From Cohnella sp. SGD-V74 (lineage in GTDB: Bacteria; Bacillota; Bacilli; Paenibacillales; Paenibacillaceae): a DNA stretch of 64,000 nt. The stretch is taken from assembly GCF_003001675.1 (NCBI RefSeq), contig NZ_PVYW01000009.1, forward strand, positions 62,001-126,000, in the 5' to 3' direction. Shown one piece after another: positions 8,909 through 16,573 of this stretch. Each line of letters opens with the position of its first letter. Position 1 is the first letter of the stretch. The position numbers and the translations under genes are program-made. Below the pieces are notes generated by a model, which did no database searches, was not told the DNA's origin, and saw only the letters and a program-made list of their open reading frames with translations.

Positions 8909-9913
8909 ATGCAAATACGGGACAATGTGCGCGAGCGGAGACGGGAGATAATTGCCCGGCTCGTGGAGCGGCAGTCGGCGCAAACCCGGATAGCCGAGCA
9001 GTCGGCGGAACCTAAGGGCAAGGAGACGGAGTCGACGGGGCAAGGCATCTCGCCGGCGCCGGCAAACGTTCGGGAGGAGGCGTATTCTCCCCCCGCGTTC
9101 GAATTGCCGCGTTCCGAGCCGAAGAAGGAGCTCGCGCGCCCGGAAGCTTCGCCGTCCGATCCGGACCCCGAACTGTGGTGGAGAGAGCGGGAGAAACGGC
9201 TGAAAACGGGACGAGCTCCCGGATGGGAAGGGCTTAAGGGCATTCCTCCGACCTCGGCGCCCGGCGGAGGGGGTTCCCGGGAGGGAACAGGTCCGGGGCG
9301 CTTGCTTCGCGGCATCGGCGTCAGGCTGCTCATCGCCTCGGTCGTCTTCGCCGGCTTCTGGGGCTGGATGAAGCTGGAGCTGCCCGGAAGCTCGTCAGCC
9401 AGAGAATGGATGGTCGGCTCGGTGACGCGGGATATGGATTTCCGCGCGATCGAAGCTTGGTACGGAGATACGTTCGGAGGCTCTCCTTCTTTCCTGACGC
9501 TCGGCCGCGGGGAGCCCGAGACGCGAGAGGTAGCGGCGCTGCTCGACCCGTCGGTCACGTCGGCCCCGATCCGGGGGACGGTCGTTCAGCCGTTCTCGGA
9601 GAACGGCAAAGGGGTGCGCGTGGCCGCGAAAGGCGACAGCGAAGTGTTCTCCGTCTATACAGGCAAAGTGCAGCAGGTCACCCGGGACGATAACGGCGGC
9701 GTGACGGTGCTCGTGCAGCATCAGAATCGCGTGTTGACGGTGTACGGGGGGCTGGAATCGGCCAGCGTGCAGCCGAACGATTGGGTCGAAACGGGACAAA
9801 CGATAGGCCGGCTCGGACCCGCCGCGAACGGGCAATCCGAAGCGGTGCTCTATTTCGCGGTGCAGCACGACGGCATCGTAGTCGATCCGTCGGAAGTGGT
9901 CGGCTTTGATTAA
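8909..9913 (+). CDS. spoIVFA: SpoIVFA-like M23-domain regulator of SpoIVFB
   Basis: A 334-residue membrane protein with a long charged cytoplasmic N-terminus, one membrane segment at about 138-156 and a C-terminal LytM/M23 fold (about 215-334). The zinc ligands of active M23 peptidases (HxxxD and HxH) are not seen, as expected for SpoIVFA, which anchors and inhibits the intramembrane protease SpoIVFB in the outer forespore membrane. The ATG at 8909 has AGGGAGG at 8894-8900. It overlaps spoIVFB by 8 bp. The length exceeds that of B. subtilis SpoIVFA because of the linker. Confidence 0.8.
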   Translation: MQIRDNVRERRREIIARLVERQSAQTRIAEQSAEPKGKETESTGQGISPAPANVREEAYSPPAFELPRSEPKKELARPEASPSDPDPELWWREREKRLKTGRAPGWEGLKGIPPTSAPGGGGSREGTGPGRLLRGIGVRLLIASVVFAGFWGWMKLELPGSSSAREWMVGSVTRDMDFRAIEAWYGDTFGGSPSFLTLGRGEPETREVAALLDPSVTSAPIRGTVVQPFSENGKGVRVAAKGDSEVFSVYTGKVQQVTRDDNGGVTVLVQHQNRVLTVYGGLESASVQPNDWVETGQTIGRLGPAANGQSEAVLYFAVQHDGIVVDPSEVVGFD

Positions 9914-10781
9914 ATGGAAGGGGATCGCTTTCCGGCTGCACCCGCTTTTCGTGCTGATTATGATCGCCTCGGTCGCGACCGGCCATTTTGCCGAGCTTCT
10001 CGTCTTGTTTTTCATCGTGCTGTGGCACGAGCTCGGGCATCTGCTGGCCGCTTTGCGGTTCGGCTGGAAGGTGAGGGAGGTCAAGCTGCTGCCGTTCGGC
10101 GGAGTGGTGGAGGTCGAAGACGCGGGTTCGGTTCCCGTTCGCGAGGAGCTGTGGGTAGCCTTGGCCGGTCCGGCCCAGAACGCCGTGCTGGCGGCGATCG
10201 GACTGCTGCTCGGCTACGCGGGCTGGATCGACGAAGCCTGGTCGGACGATTTCGTGCGTGCGAACGCGCTGATCGCCCTTTTTAATTTGCTGCCTGTATT
10301 GCCGCTCGACGGCGGACGGATGCTGCAATCGTGGCTCAGCCTGCGAATCCCTTACCATCGAACGCTGATGTGGAGCGCCAAAATCAGTATGGCGTTCAGC
10401 GGATTGATGGTCGCGGCAGCGGTCTATCCTCTCGCCCAGGGCGGATTGCTGCATCTGAACCTGCTGGCCGTCGGTCTTTTTCTATGCGCGTCCAATTGGA
10501 CTTATTTTCGCAACGTTCCGTTCGTCTTCCTGCGTTTCCTCGTACATCGCAGCGAGAGGGCCGAGGAGCATTTCGACAAGGGGAAGCTGTCGATGCCGAT
10601 CGTCATTTCCGAGAATCGCCCGCTTACCCGGATTTTGAAGCTATATATGAAGGAACAGTACCATCTGGTCTATGTGATGAAGCAGGGGAAGATCGTCGGC
10701 GTCGTTCCGGAAAAGGCGATCATCGACGGATTTCTCGGTCGTCTGACATCGGGGCATGCGGATTTGAGGTTTTTCATGTAG
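9906..10781 (+). CDS. spoIVFB: Site-2-type intramembrane metalloprotease SpoIVFB
   Basis: A 291-residue M50 protease. The zinc motif HELGH is at residues 41-45, the third ligand lies in LPLDGGRML (Asp at about 135), and several membrane helices precede a C-terminal CBS-like domain. SpoIVFB cleaves pro-sigma-K in the mother cell late in sporulation. It starts at TTG 9906, overlapping the end of spoIVFA, so the pair is translationally coupled as in Bacillus. Confidence 0.9.
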   Translation: MIKWKGIAFRLHPLFVLIMIASVATGHFAELLVLFFIVLWHELGHLLAALRFGWKVREVKLLPFGGVVEVEDAGSVPVREELWVALAGPAQNAVLAAIGLLLGYAGWIDEAWSDDFVRANALIALFNLLPVLPLDGGRMLQSWLSLRIPYHRTLMWSAKISMAFSGLMVAAAVYPLAQGGLLHLNLLAVGLFLCASNWTYFRNVPFVFLRFLVHRSERAEEHFDKGKLSMPIVISENRPLTRILKLYMKEQYHLVYVMKQGKIVGVVPEKAIIDGFLGRLTSGHADLRFFM

Positions 10782-10837
10782 AATAAAAGGAGTGAGTTCG
10801 CGGGTTGGGAAAATAGGTTCCCGACAAGGAGGTTGGC

Positions 10838-12073
10838 ATGAAGCAGCTGTTTATCCATTGTTCGAATCAGGTAACACAATCGGCGTTGCTGGAAGACGGG
10901 GTTCTGACGGAATTCGCCGTAGAGCGGACGGAAGGCGCTTCGCTGATCGGCAACCTGTACAAGGGGCGGGTCGTCAACGTTCTGCCCGGCATGCAGGCCG
11001 CATTCGTCGATATCGGCTTGTCCAAGAACGCTTTTCTATACGTAGATGACGTCCTGCATCCGCACCTGGACAAGCAGCCGAAGGAGAAGCCGCCGATCGG
11101 CGACCTGCTGAAGCCGGGGGACGAGCTGCTCGTTCAGGTCATGAAGGAGCCGCTCGGAGGCAAAGGCGCTCGCGTGACGACGCACTATTCGATTCCCGGA
11201 CGATGGCTCGTGTACATGCCGGATGCGGATTATATAGGCATATCGAAGAAAATCGAGCAGGAGCAGGAGCGAAGCCGGCTGAAGGGCTTGGCCGAAGCGG
11301 TCCGCGAAGGGACGGAAGGCGTCATTCTCCGGACGAACGCGGAAGGCGAGAGCCGGGAGGCGCTGGAGGAAGACTTGCACGGCTTGCGCCGGGTATGGCG
11401 GAGCATCCTCGAGCGCAGCAAGCATGCGAGAGCGCCGCTTGAGCTGCACAGGGATACCGGGCTCGTGGGTCGGATGGTCAGGGACGTGATTACCCCGGAC
11501 ACGGAGCAATTGTTCGTGGACGACGAGGCCAGAGCGGAGGAAGCGAAGTCTTATTTGCGCCAGACGGCGCCCGCTCTTGAAGGGCGGGTTCAGCTGTATC
11601 GGGAATCTAAGCCGCTGTTCGAGAAGTTCGGCATCAAGGAGCAGCTCGACAAAGCTTTCCAATCGAGAATCTGGCTGCCGAGCGGCGGCTATCTCGTCTG
11701 GGAGCAGACCGAAGCGCTCACCGTCATCGACGTGAACACCGGCAAGTATACCGGCTCGGTCGATCTGGAGGAGACGGTGTTCCAGACGAACGGGGAAGCC
11801 GCCGATGAGGTGGCTCGGCTGCTCAGGCTGCGCGACGTCGGGGGCATCATCATTATCGATTTTATCGATATGGAGATCGAGGAGCATCGCCACCAGATCG
11901 CGCAGCGGCTGGAGACGCGCATCAAACGCGACCGCACGAAATGCCAGGTCGTCGGCTGGACGCGGCTCGGGCTGATGGAGCTTACGCGGAAGAAAGCGCG
12001 GGAGAACGCGATGAAATATTTCTACGAGACTTGCGCGGCTTGCAAGGGCAGCGGGAAAATATATATTCGGTAA
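10838..12073 (+). CDS. rng: Ribonuclease G/E family endoribonuclease
   Basis: A 411-residue RNase G-type enzyme that cuts single-stranded RNA 5' to AU-rich sites in rRNA and mRNA. It has the N-terminal S1 domain (GNLYKGRVVNVLPGMQAAFVDIG), the catalytic DNase I-like domain with VIDVNTGKYTG and IIIDFIDME (metal-binding aspartates), and the CxxC zinc-link at Cys399 and Cys402. It lacks the long C-terminal scaffold of RNase E. AAGGAGG precedes the ATG. In related genomes rplU usually follows closely; here a 2.4-kb insert intervenes. Confidence 0.93.
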   Translation: MKQLFIHCSNQVTQSALLEDGVLTEFAVERTEGASLIGNLYKGRVVNVLPGMQAAFVDIGLSKNAFLYVDDVLHPHLDKQPKEKPPIGDLLKPGDELLVQVMKEPLGGKGARVTTHYSIPGRWLVYMPDADYIGISKKIEQEQERSRLKGLAEAVREGTEGVILRTNAEGESREALEEDLHGLRRVWRSILERSKHARAPLELHRDTGLVGRMVRDVITPDTEQLFVDDEARAEEAKSYLRQTAPALEGRVQLYRESKPLFEKFGIKEQLDKAFQSRIWLPSGGYLVWEQTEALTVIDVNTGKYTGSVDLEETVFQTNGEAADEVARLLRLRDVGGIIIIDFIDMEIEEHRHQIAQRLETRIKRDRTKCQVVGWTRLGLMELTRKKARENAMKYFYETCAACKGSGKIYIR

Positions 12074-12098
12074 GCGGGCATGATCGGCGCCGCCTTTC

Positions 12099-12447
12099 GC
12101 GAGGCGATGTTCTAGAAAATCGACTAACGTGGCCGGAGAAGGCTCGGCTGGCGAGGCGATATTCTAAGAAATCGACTAACGTGGCCGGAGAAGGCGGGTT
12201 TGGCGAGGCGATGTTCTAGAAAATCGACTAACGTGGCCGGAGAAGGCTCGGCTGGCGAGGCGATATTCTAAGAAATCGACTAACGTGGCCGGAAAAGGCC
12301 GGGTTGGCGAGGCGATGTTCTAGAAAATCGACTAACGTGTCCGGAAAAGGCGGGTTTGGCGAGGAGATGTTCTAAGAAATCGACTAACGTGGCCGGAAAA
12401 GGCCGGGTTGGCGAGGCGATGTTCTAAGAAATCGACTAACGTGGCCC
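12099..12447. repeat. Tandem direct repeat, seven 52-bp units
   Basis: Units start at 12099, 12151, 12203, 12255, 12307, 12359 and 12411; the last is cut short after about 37 bp. Every unit has the core ATCGACTAACGTG. Two subtypes alternate at first, one with TTCTAGAAAATCG and one with TTCTAAGAAATCG, giving a 104-bp higher-order period. The units are contiguous with no variable spacers, and 52 is not a multiple of three, so neither CRISPR nor a coding repeat fits. The array begins 26 bp after the rng stop. Confidence 0.95.
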
Positions 12448-12505
12448 CCAGCTCTCTGAGCACCAGATGCGAAGATTTTACGATTCGAATTTTATGCAAT
12501 TAGGT

Positions 12506-12535
12506 TTGCTATTTTCGAATGGTTTGTGTTATATT
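12506..12535 (+). promoter_or_regulatory. Promoter of the 12649 gene
   Basis: TTGCTA (12506-12511), an 18-bp spacer and TATATT (12530-12535) lie in a short AT-rich block that contrasts with the GC-rich surroundings. Confidence 0.55.
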
Positions 12536-12570
12536 ATGGAAATTTATATTTCTATTTAAGCGTGAAGCAC

Positions 12571-12610
12571 ACGCCGTTTTCTCCCGCAGTGGAGTAAGCG
12601 GCGTTTTTTT
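12571..12610 (+). terminator. Terminator-like hairpin in the leader of the 12649 gene
   Basis: ACGCCG (12571-12576) pairs with CGGCGT (12599-12604) around an inner CTCC/GGAG stem (12581-12584 with 12591-12594), followed by seven T's. It lies between the promoter and the start codon, so it may attenuate the downstream gene. Confidence 0.6.
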
Positions 12611-12648
12611 ATTTCTTGCGTTCAATTTTCTGAGGAGAGTGATTTGGC

Positions 12649-13323
12649 GTGGAGAGATTTGAAGAAGAATTCGAAAAGTTACTTGAGGTGCAAAAAGCGG
12701 CCGCAACAGGACAACGAAGCGAGATGTTGAACCGGAATTTGACGGGGACGAAGCTGCTTATGAAAAATCTGCTGCTTCCGGTATTCGGGAAGAGCGACGG
12801 CATGGTGCTGGAGTACGAGATGACGGGGCCTTCGGGAGTAAAGATTTTTGGAGATGTCGGTTTGCCGTCGTTGCGTCTAATTGTCGAAGAAGATCACTTT
12901 ATTACGCATGCGGAGAAAGTTACGCGCGATCGCTTCTCGTTCGAGAGGGCGCGGGCACGCTCGGTTGCCGTGAACCTGTTCATCTATTTCCCGTACAGTC
13001 GGGATGAACTGGAGAAAAGGCCGGAAGAAAGTCAACGCAGCTTATATGAGTTGCTGGGGAAACTGGGCACGAAGGAAGGCACCGGTTTGATGAAACTTCC
13101 CGTGTACGAACGAGAGGTGCTAAGATGCGCATGGTTGAGGGGGCAAACGTTTCGCTTGGGAGATGTGAGCGAATGGCTGTTGCTGGGGAGAGAAACGTGC
13201 AGAAAGATCATCTGGGAAATGCAAAAGAAGGAGCTCGTTTGCTCTGTTGGAGGAGGTCCCAAGCGCTGCTATGAGTTTCACATTACGGAGAAGTCGCTGC
13301 AGCTTTTGATGAAGTTGGTTTGA
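12649..13323 (+). CDS. Hypothetical protein with a nuclease-like segment and C-terminal winged helix
   Basis: A 224-residue protein I cannot name. The N-terminus (1-45) is helical and charged. The middle (about 65-135) reads as LRLIVEEDHFITHA, TRDRFSFERARARS, FIYFPYSRDELEKRP. Its layout resembles the acidic-His, Arg-rich and phenylalanine-tyrosine blocks of DUF559/Vsr-like nuclease folds, with Asp69, Glu80 and Asp82 as possible metal ligands. The last 75 residues look like a winged helix (FRLGDVSEWLLLGRETCRKI, then a Gly-rich wing). GTG 12649 follows GAGGAG at 12632-12637. The gene stands alone between the repeat array and a purine-rich gap, with lower GC than its neighbours. The nuclease link is by eye only. 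Confidence 0.55.
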   Translation: MERFEEEFEKLLEVQKAAATGQRSEMLNRNLTGTKLLMKNLLLPVFGKSDGMVLEYEMTGPSGVKIFGDVGLPSLRLIVEEDHFITHAEKVTRDRFSFERARARSVAVNLFIYFPYSRDELEKRPEESQRSLYELLGKLGTKEGTGLMKLPVYEREVLRCAWLRGQTFRLGDVSEWLLLGRETCRKIIWEMQKKELVCSVGGGPKRCYEFHITEKSLQLLMKLV

Positions 13324-13701
13324 AGTTGATTTGATGTGCGGCACGTGTCAGCGCGGAGAGATGGAAAGCGGAAAGTGACGGAAGCAAGCCGATCGATGGT
13401 CGAGATAATGAAAGCGGAGGGATAGCGGAGAAGCTCAGTGGCCGTGGAGGAAACTAAACTAGGAGAGGGGAGCTGAGAAGCCAAGCGGCGCTGGCGGAGA
13501 TGGAAAATCACGAGGAAGAGGGGGAGAAGTCAAGCAACGATTTAATTAAGAGCTAATTGCGATGTTCGGGAAGCCTTGAGGGATAAGGGCTGAGAGATAG
13601 GCGAAAATCATCTTTCCCCAAAAAGGCGAGAAAACAAAGGGTTAAGAGCGATAAATAACTATTTGTAAAAAAATCCACCCCAACGGGCAGAACCAGCAAA
13701 A
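13324..13701. other. Gene-free stretch, strongly purine-rich on the + strand
   Basis: From about 13350 to 13530 the + strand is dominated by G and A (GGAGAG, GGAAAG, GAGGAAGAGGGGGAGAAG), with no convincing reading frame. The rest turns AT-rich towards the transposase remnant. Confidence 0.6.
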
Positions 13702-13771
13702 AGACGACCATTTTTCTGGTAAAATTGTGATTGTCGAGATCAACAATTTTCGCCAAAAGGAGTGGTCGTCT
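13702..13771 (+). promoter_or_regulatory. Nested hairpin around the transposase ribosome binding site
   Basis: An outer stem AGACGACCA (13702-13710) with TGGTCGTCT (13763-13771) encloses an inner stem AAAATTGT (13721-13728) with ACAATTTT (13743-13750). The ribosome binding site AAAAGGAG (about 13755-13762) lies between the two right arms, so transcripts that read in from outside could hide it. Insertion sequences often use such protection. Confidence 0.6.
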
Positions 13772-13773
13772 AT

Positions 13774-14253
13774 ATGGCGATTATACCACAAATAAAACTG
13801 TTTGAATGGACGGAAATTCAAACGCTGGGTGATTTGAAACGGTTGCAATTGGTGCTGGAGGCGATGCCTGACGAAGAACTCATGCGTACGCTGGAGCAGC
13901 AACGCGGTAAGGGACGTGACGATTACCCGGTGCGCGCCATGTGGAATTCGGTACTGGCTGGCATCGTGTTTCAGCATGATAACGTGGAGAAACTGCGCCG
14001 TGAACTGGCGCGTAATGGGCAACTTCGGGAGCTTTGCGGGTTGGACAACCAAGTGCCGCCGCCGTGGGTGTACACGCGATTTCTAAAGAACTTGATGGCA
14101 TATGAAACGTTAATCGACGGAATGTTCGAGACACTGGTAGAACAAATTTGTAAGGTGCTGCCGGATTGTGTCATGTTGGCAATGGCGCTTGGACGCATCA
14201 AAGAGAATCAGGCGGAGAAGATGCGCAGCCTGGTATCCAGCGCAGCCTCGTAA
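13774..14253 (+). pseudogene. Internally deleted transposase remnant
   Basis: A 159-residue product. The N-terminal about 130 residues look like the DUF772-type N-terminal domain of Paenibacillus DDE transposases (IIPQIKLFEWTEI, RDDYPVRAMWNSVLAG, ELCGL). After VLPD the sequence jumps to MALGRIKENQAEKMRSLV, which resembles the extreme C-terminus of the same proteins. The catalytic DDE core is absent, so an internal deletion that kept the frame is likely. The ATG at 13774 has AAAAGGAG upstream. The product cannot transpose on its own. Family assignment is from memory. Confidence 0.65.
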
Positions 14254-14468
14254 TTCGTGATCCAGATGTGAAGTGAACGAACATTCCACCGCGCTTTATG
14301 CTGTGGAGAACGGGATACGTGCATTCTTTTTTCGCCATGTCTCTCGTTCACATGCTTATACCCCCGATAATTTTGTTTTAAATTTCCTTGATTGCCGACT
14401 TTAGCACGTATATCTTGAAAATACGATTCAAAAAATGTACACCGCAAAAAGCTCATTAAACAAACTTC
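14254..14468. other. AT-richer intergenic tail of the accessory insert
   Basis: No reading frame or clear terminal inverted repeat is visible. The stretch may contain the right end of the deleted insertion sequence before the rplU promoter. Confidence 0.4.
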
Positions 14469-14497
14469 TTGTATTCCCTATACCAATGTGCTAAAAT
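14469..14497 (+). promoter_or_regulatory. Promoter of the rplU operon
   Basis: TTGTAT (14469-14474), a 17-bp spacer and TAAAAT (14492-14497) lie about 140 bp before rplU, leaving room for a structured leader. Confidence 0.7.
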
Positions 14498-14504
14498 CCG
14501 ATAG

Positions 14505-14638
14505 TGCGTGCAATCTGAGGATATGCAGGCTACAACCGCACTCCACCGGGTCGACAAGATCGGCGCTGCTCTGGCTCACCGAAGCTGCGGCATCCGACAC
14601 CCTATGAGGCGAGTCTTAGACATAAGGAGGTGCACCAG
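14505..14638 (+). ncRNA. Probable ribosomal protein L21 leader
   Basis: A 134-nt GC-rich 5' leader upstream of rplU contains CTACAACCGCAC and several short complementary segments. In Firmicutes this position holds the L21 leader, through which L21 is thought to repress its own operon. Identification is from position and partial resemblance; a covariance-model search would decide it. Confidence 0.5.
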
Positions 14639-14950
14639 ATGTACGCGATTATTCAAACAGGCGGCAAACAGTACAAAGTCCAAGCAGGCGACGTGATCTT
14701 CGTTGAGAAGCTCTCCGCTAACGCAGGCGACAGCGTAACGTTCGACCAAGTTTTGGCGGTTTCCAAAGACGGAGGACTGACTACGGGTTCCCCGACAGTT
14801 GCCGGAGCTTCCGTAACGGGCAAAGTCGAGCAACAAGTCAAAGGCGAGAAGATCATCGTCTTCAAGTACAAGCCTAAGAAGAACTACAAGCGCAAGCAAG
14901 GCCATCGTCAACCGTACACGAAAGTGACGATCGAGAGCATCAAGGCATAA
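14639..14950 (+). CDS. rplU: 50S ribosomal protein L21
   Basis: A 103-residue ribosomal protein starting [15 protein letters not shown] and ending with the L21 signature [17 protein letters not shown], which contacts 23S rRNA. The start at 14639 is set by AAGGAGG at 14624-14630; an upstream in-frame GTG would overlap that site. It is followed 14 bp later by prp and then rpmA, the standard operon. Confidence 0.97.
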   Translation: MYAIIQTGGKQYKVQAGDVIFVEKLSANAGDSVTFDQVLAVSKDGGLTTGSPTVAGASVTGKVEQQVKGEKIIVFKYKPKKNYKRKQGHRQPYTKVTIESIKA

Positions 14951-14964
14951 GAGAGGCTGCCGAG

Positions 14965-15309
14965 ATGATCGCGATTACGATCGTGCGCAACGACGAGAGG
15001 GCCATCGTACGGTTTACCGTAACGGGGCATGCTTATTATAACGATCCCGGCAAGGATATCGTCTGCGCCGGCGTATCGGCTGTAACCATCGGAGCGGTCA
15101 ACGCGATCGAGAAGCTGACGGGACTCGTCCCGAACGCTGAATCGAGATCGGGTCTGCTCAAGGCGGAAGCTCCGCATAGCTCGGATCCCCGGCGGAACGA
15201 CCAGGTCCAGTTGCTGCTGGAAGGAATGGTCGCCGCGCTCGAATCCATCGTGGAATCTTACGGCAAGTACGTGACCATAAAAGAAACCTTTGTGAAAAAA
15301 GGAGGTTGA
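14965..15309 (+). CDS. prp: Ribosomal-processing cysteine protease Prp
   Basis: A 114-residue protein of the Prp/YsxB family. The catalytic pair is visible as GHA with His22 and DIVCAGVSA with Cys34, the same positions as in S. aureus Prp. Prp removes the N-terminal extension of L27 in Firmicutes, an essential step for ribosome function. It lies between rplU and rpmA, and the L27 gene just after it encodes the matching cleavage site. ATG start. Confidence 0.93.
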   Translation: MIAITIVRNDERAIVRFTVTGHAYYNDPGKDIVCAGVSAVTIGAVNAIEKLTGLVPNAESRSGLLKAEAPHSSDPRRNDQVQLLLEGMVAALESIVESYGKYVTIKETFVKKGG

Positions 15310-15313
15310 CACC

Positions 15314-15625
15314 ATGTTGAAGTTAGATCTTCAGTTATTCGCCTCGAAAAAAGGGGTCGGATCGACGAAGAACGGACGGGACAGCCACTCCAAGCGCCTC
15401 GGCGCGAAGAGAGCGGACGGTCAAGTCGTAACGGCCGGCAGCATCCTGTACCGCCAACGCGGCACGAAGATCCATCCGGGCACGAACGTCGGCATCGGCA
15501 AAGACGACACTTTGTTCGCTTTGACGCCGGGCGTCGTGAAGTTCGAACGTCTGGGACGCGATCGCAAAAAAGTGAGCGTCTATCCTGTAGCGCAAGCTCC
15601 GGTAGCTGCCGCGCTCGAAGTCTAA
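15314..15625 (+). CDS. rpmA: 50S ribosomal protein L27 with cleavable N-terminal extension
   Basis: A 103-residue L27 precursor. The N-terminus [14 protein letters not shown] carries the LQLF-A site cut by Prp; after processing the mature protein would start [15 protein letters not shown], whose tail reaches the peptidyl transferase centre. The core signature [20 protein letters not shown] is intact. It is the last gene of the operon and has a strong terminator behind it. Confidence 0.97.
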   Translation: MLKLDLQLFASKKGVGSTKNGRDSHSKRLGAKRADGQVVTAGSILYRQRGTKIHPGTNVGIGKDDTLFALTPGVVKFERLGRDRKKVSVYPVAQAPVAAALEV

Positions 15626-15637
15626 TAGGGCATCCAG

Positions 15638-15670
15638 AACCCCGGCCAATGCAAGTTGGTCGGGGTTTTT
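15638..15670 (+). terminator. Intrinsic terminator of the rplU operon
   Basis: A perfect 12-bp stem (15638-15649 with 15656-15667, arm AACCCCGGCCAA) is followed by T's to 15670. Confidence 0.92.
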
Positions 15671-15731
15671 GCATGACGATTCGGCGAGCCGCGCGAGCGT
15701 TCGGAACGGCGTGGTGATGGGCGTCCCGCCA

Positions 15732-15740
15732 TGGTATACT
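15732..15740 (+). promoter_or_regulatory. Extended -10 promoter for spo0B-obgE
   Basis: TGGTATACT is an extended -10 element. No good -35 is seen 17 bp upstream. Confidence 0.45.
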
Positions 15741-15799
15741 GGACGGGTAAGGGGCTTCCGGACGTTGGCAGACGAGGAAACACGAAACGGGGATAAAAA

Positions 15800-16558
15800 A
15801 TGAGATTTGGGAAAATGTCACTAAGGGGGCCGGCGGCTCTCGCGTCGTTGGCTTTGCCTCTCGCGGCTGTCCTGATCTGGCCTCGTTCATGGTGGCCGTT
15901 AATCGTATTCGTTCTGTGGACCCTGGCGGTGTTCGCCGGAATGGCCGCCTGGCAGAGAAGAGCTCACCGCGAGCATTGCGAGAAGCTGCTGGCGCACGCG
16001 CAATTATCTACGATTCGCACGCTCAGCCATCATCGGCACGATTGGATGAACGAGCTGCAAATCTTATACGGGTACTTAAGGCTTAACAAGCTCGATAAAG
16101 CGGTCGACGTCGTGGACAGAATAAGAACGAGGATGGAGCAGGACAGCCGGATCTCGCAGCTTGGTCATCCGGAGCTGTCATCTTACCTGCTGTCGTTCCG
16201 CACGATCTGCGATACGATGCGTCTCGAAGTCGAGGTCGAGGACGGCTTGTTCCTCGACAAGCTGCCGCTCGAAGCCGAGAGGTTGAGCCGGGCGATTATC
16301 GGGTTGATTAACGTCATTCGTTTCCGCGCATCCGCGCCGCACGCCGGGGAGAACGTCCTGCGGCTTGCTCTCGAGCAGAAAGACGGGGCGCTGGCAATCG
16401 TCATGCAGTACAACGGCGAACTGGCGGCCGCGGACAGCATCACCGAAGAGTTGGAGAAATGCCTGCAAGGCGCAGGACGATTGGCGCAGGGACTAGAGCC
16501 GGTGGAAAATGCTCCGCAAGCGCGGACGATGGAAATCCATTTTCCTCTGCCGGCATAA
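15800..16558 (+). CDS. spo0B: Sporulation phosphotransferase Spo0B
   Basis: A 252-residue protein with two N-terminal membrane segments (about 12-28 and 33-51) and a four-helix-bundle histidine phosphotransfer domain. The motif HHRHDWMNELQ matches the Spo0B phosphorylation site, with His80 as the likely phosphorylated residue. The C-terminal half is a degenerate ATPase-like fold. Spo0B passes phosphate from Spo0F to Spo0A in the sporulation phosphorelay. Like other Paenibacillaceae versions, it has membrane helices that B. subtilis Spo0B lacks. It lies 15 bp before obgE, the conserved pairing. Confidence 0.85.
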   Translation: MRFGKMSLRGPAALASLALPLAAVLIWPRSWWPLIVFVLWTLAVFAGMAAWQRRAHREHCEKLLAHAQLSTIRTLSHHRHDWMNELQILYGYLRLNKLDKAVDVVDRIRTRMEQDSRISQLGHPELSSYLLSFRTICDTMRLEVEVEDGLFLDKLPLEAERLSRAIIGLINVIRFRASAPHAGENVLRLALEQKDGALAIVMQYNGELAAADSITEELEKCLQGAGRLAQGLEPVENAPQARTMEIHFPLPA

Positions 16559-16573
16559 TGGAGTGAAAACAGC

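Noticed and set aside
12099..12447. CRISPR array
   Set aside because: Units are contiguous 52-bp direct repeats with no variable spacers and no cas genes nearby.
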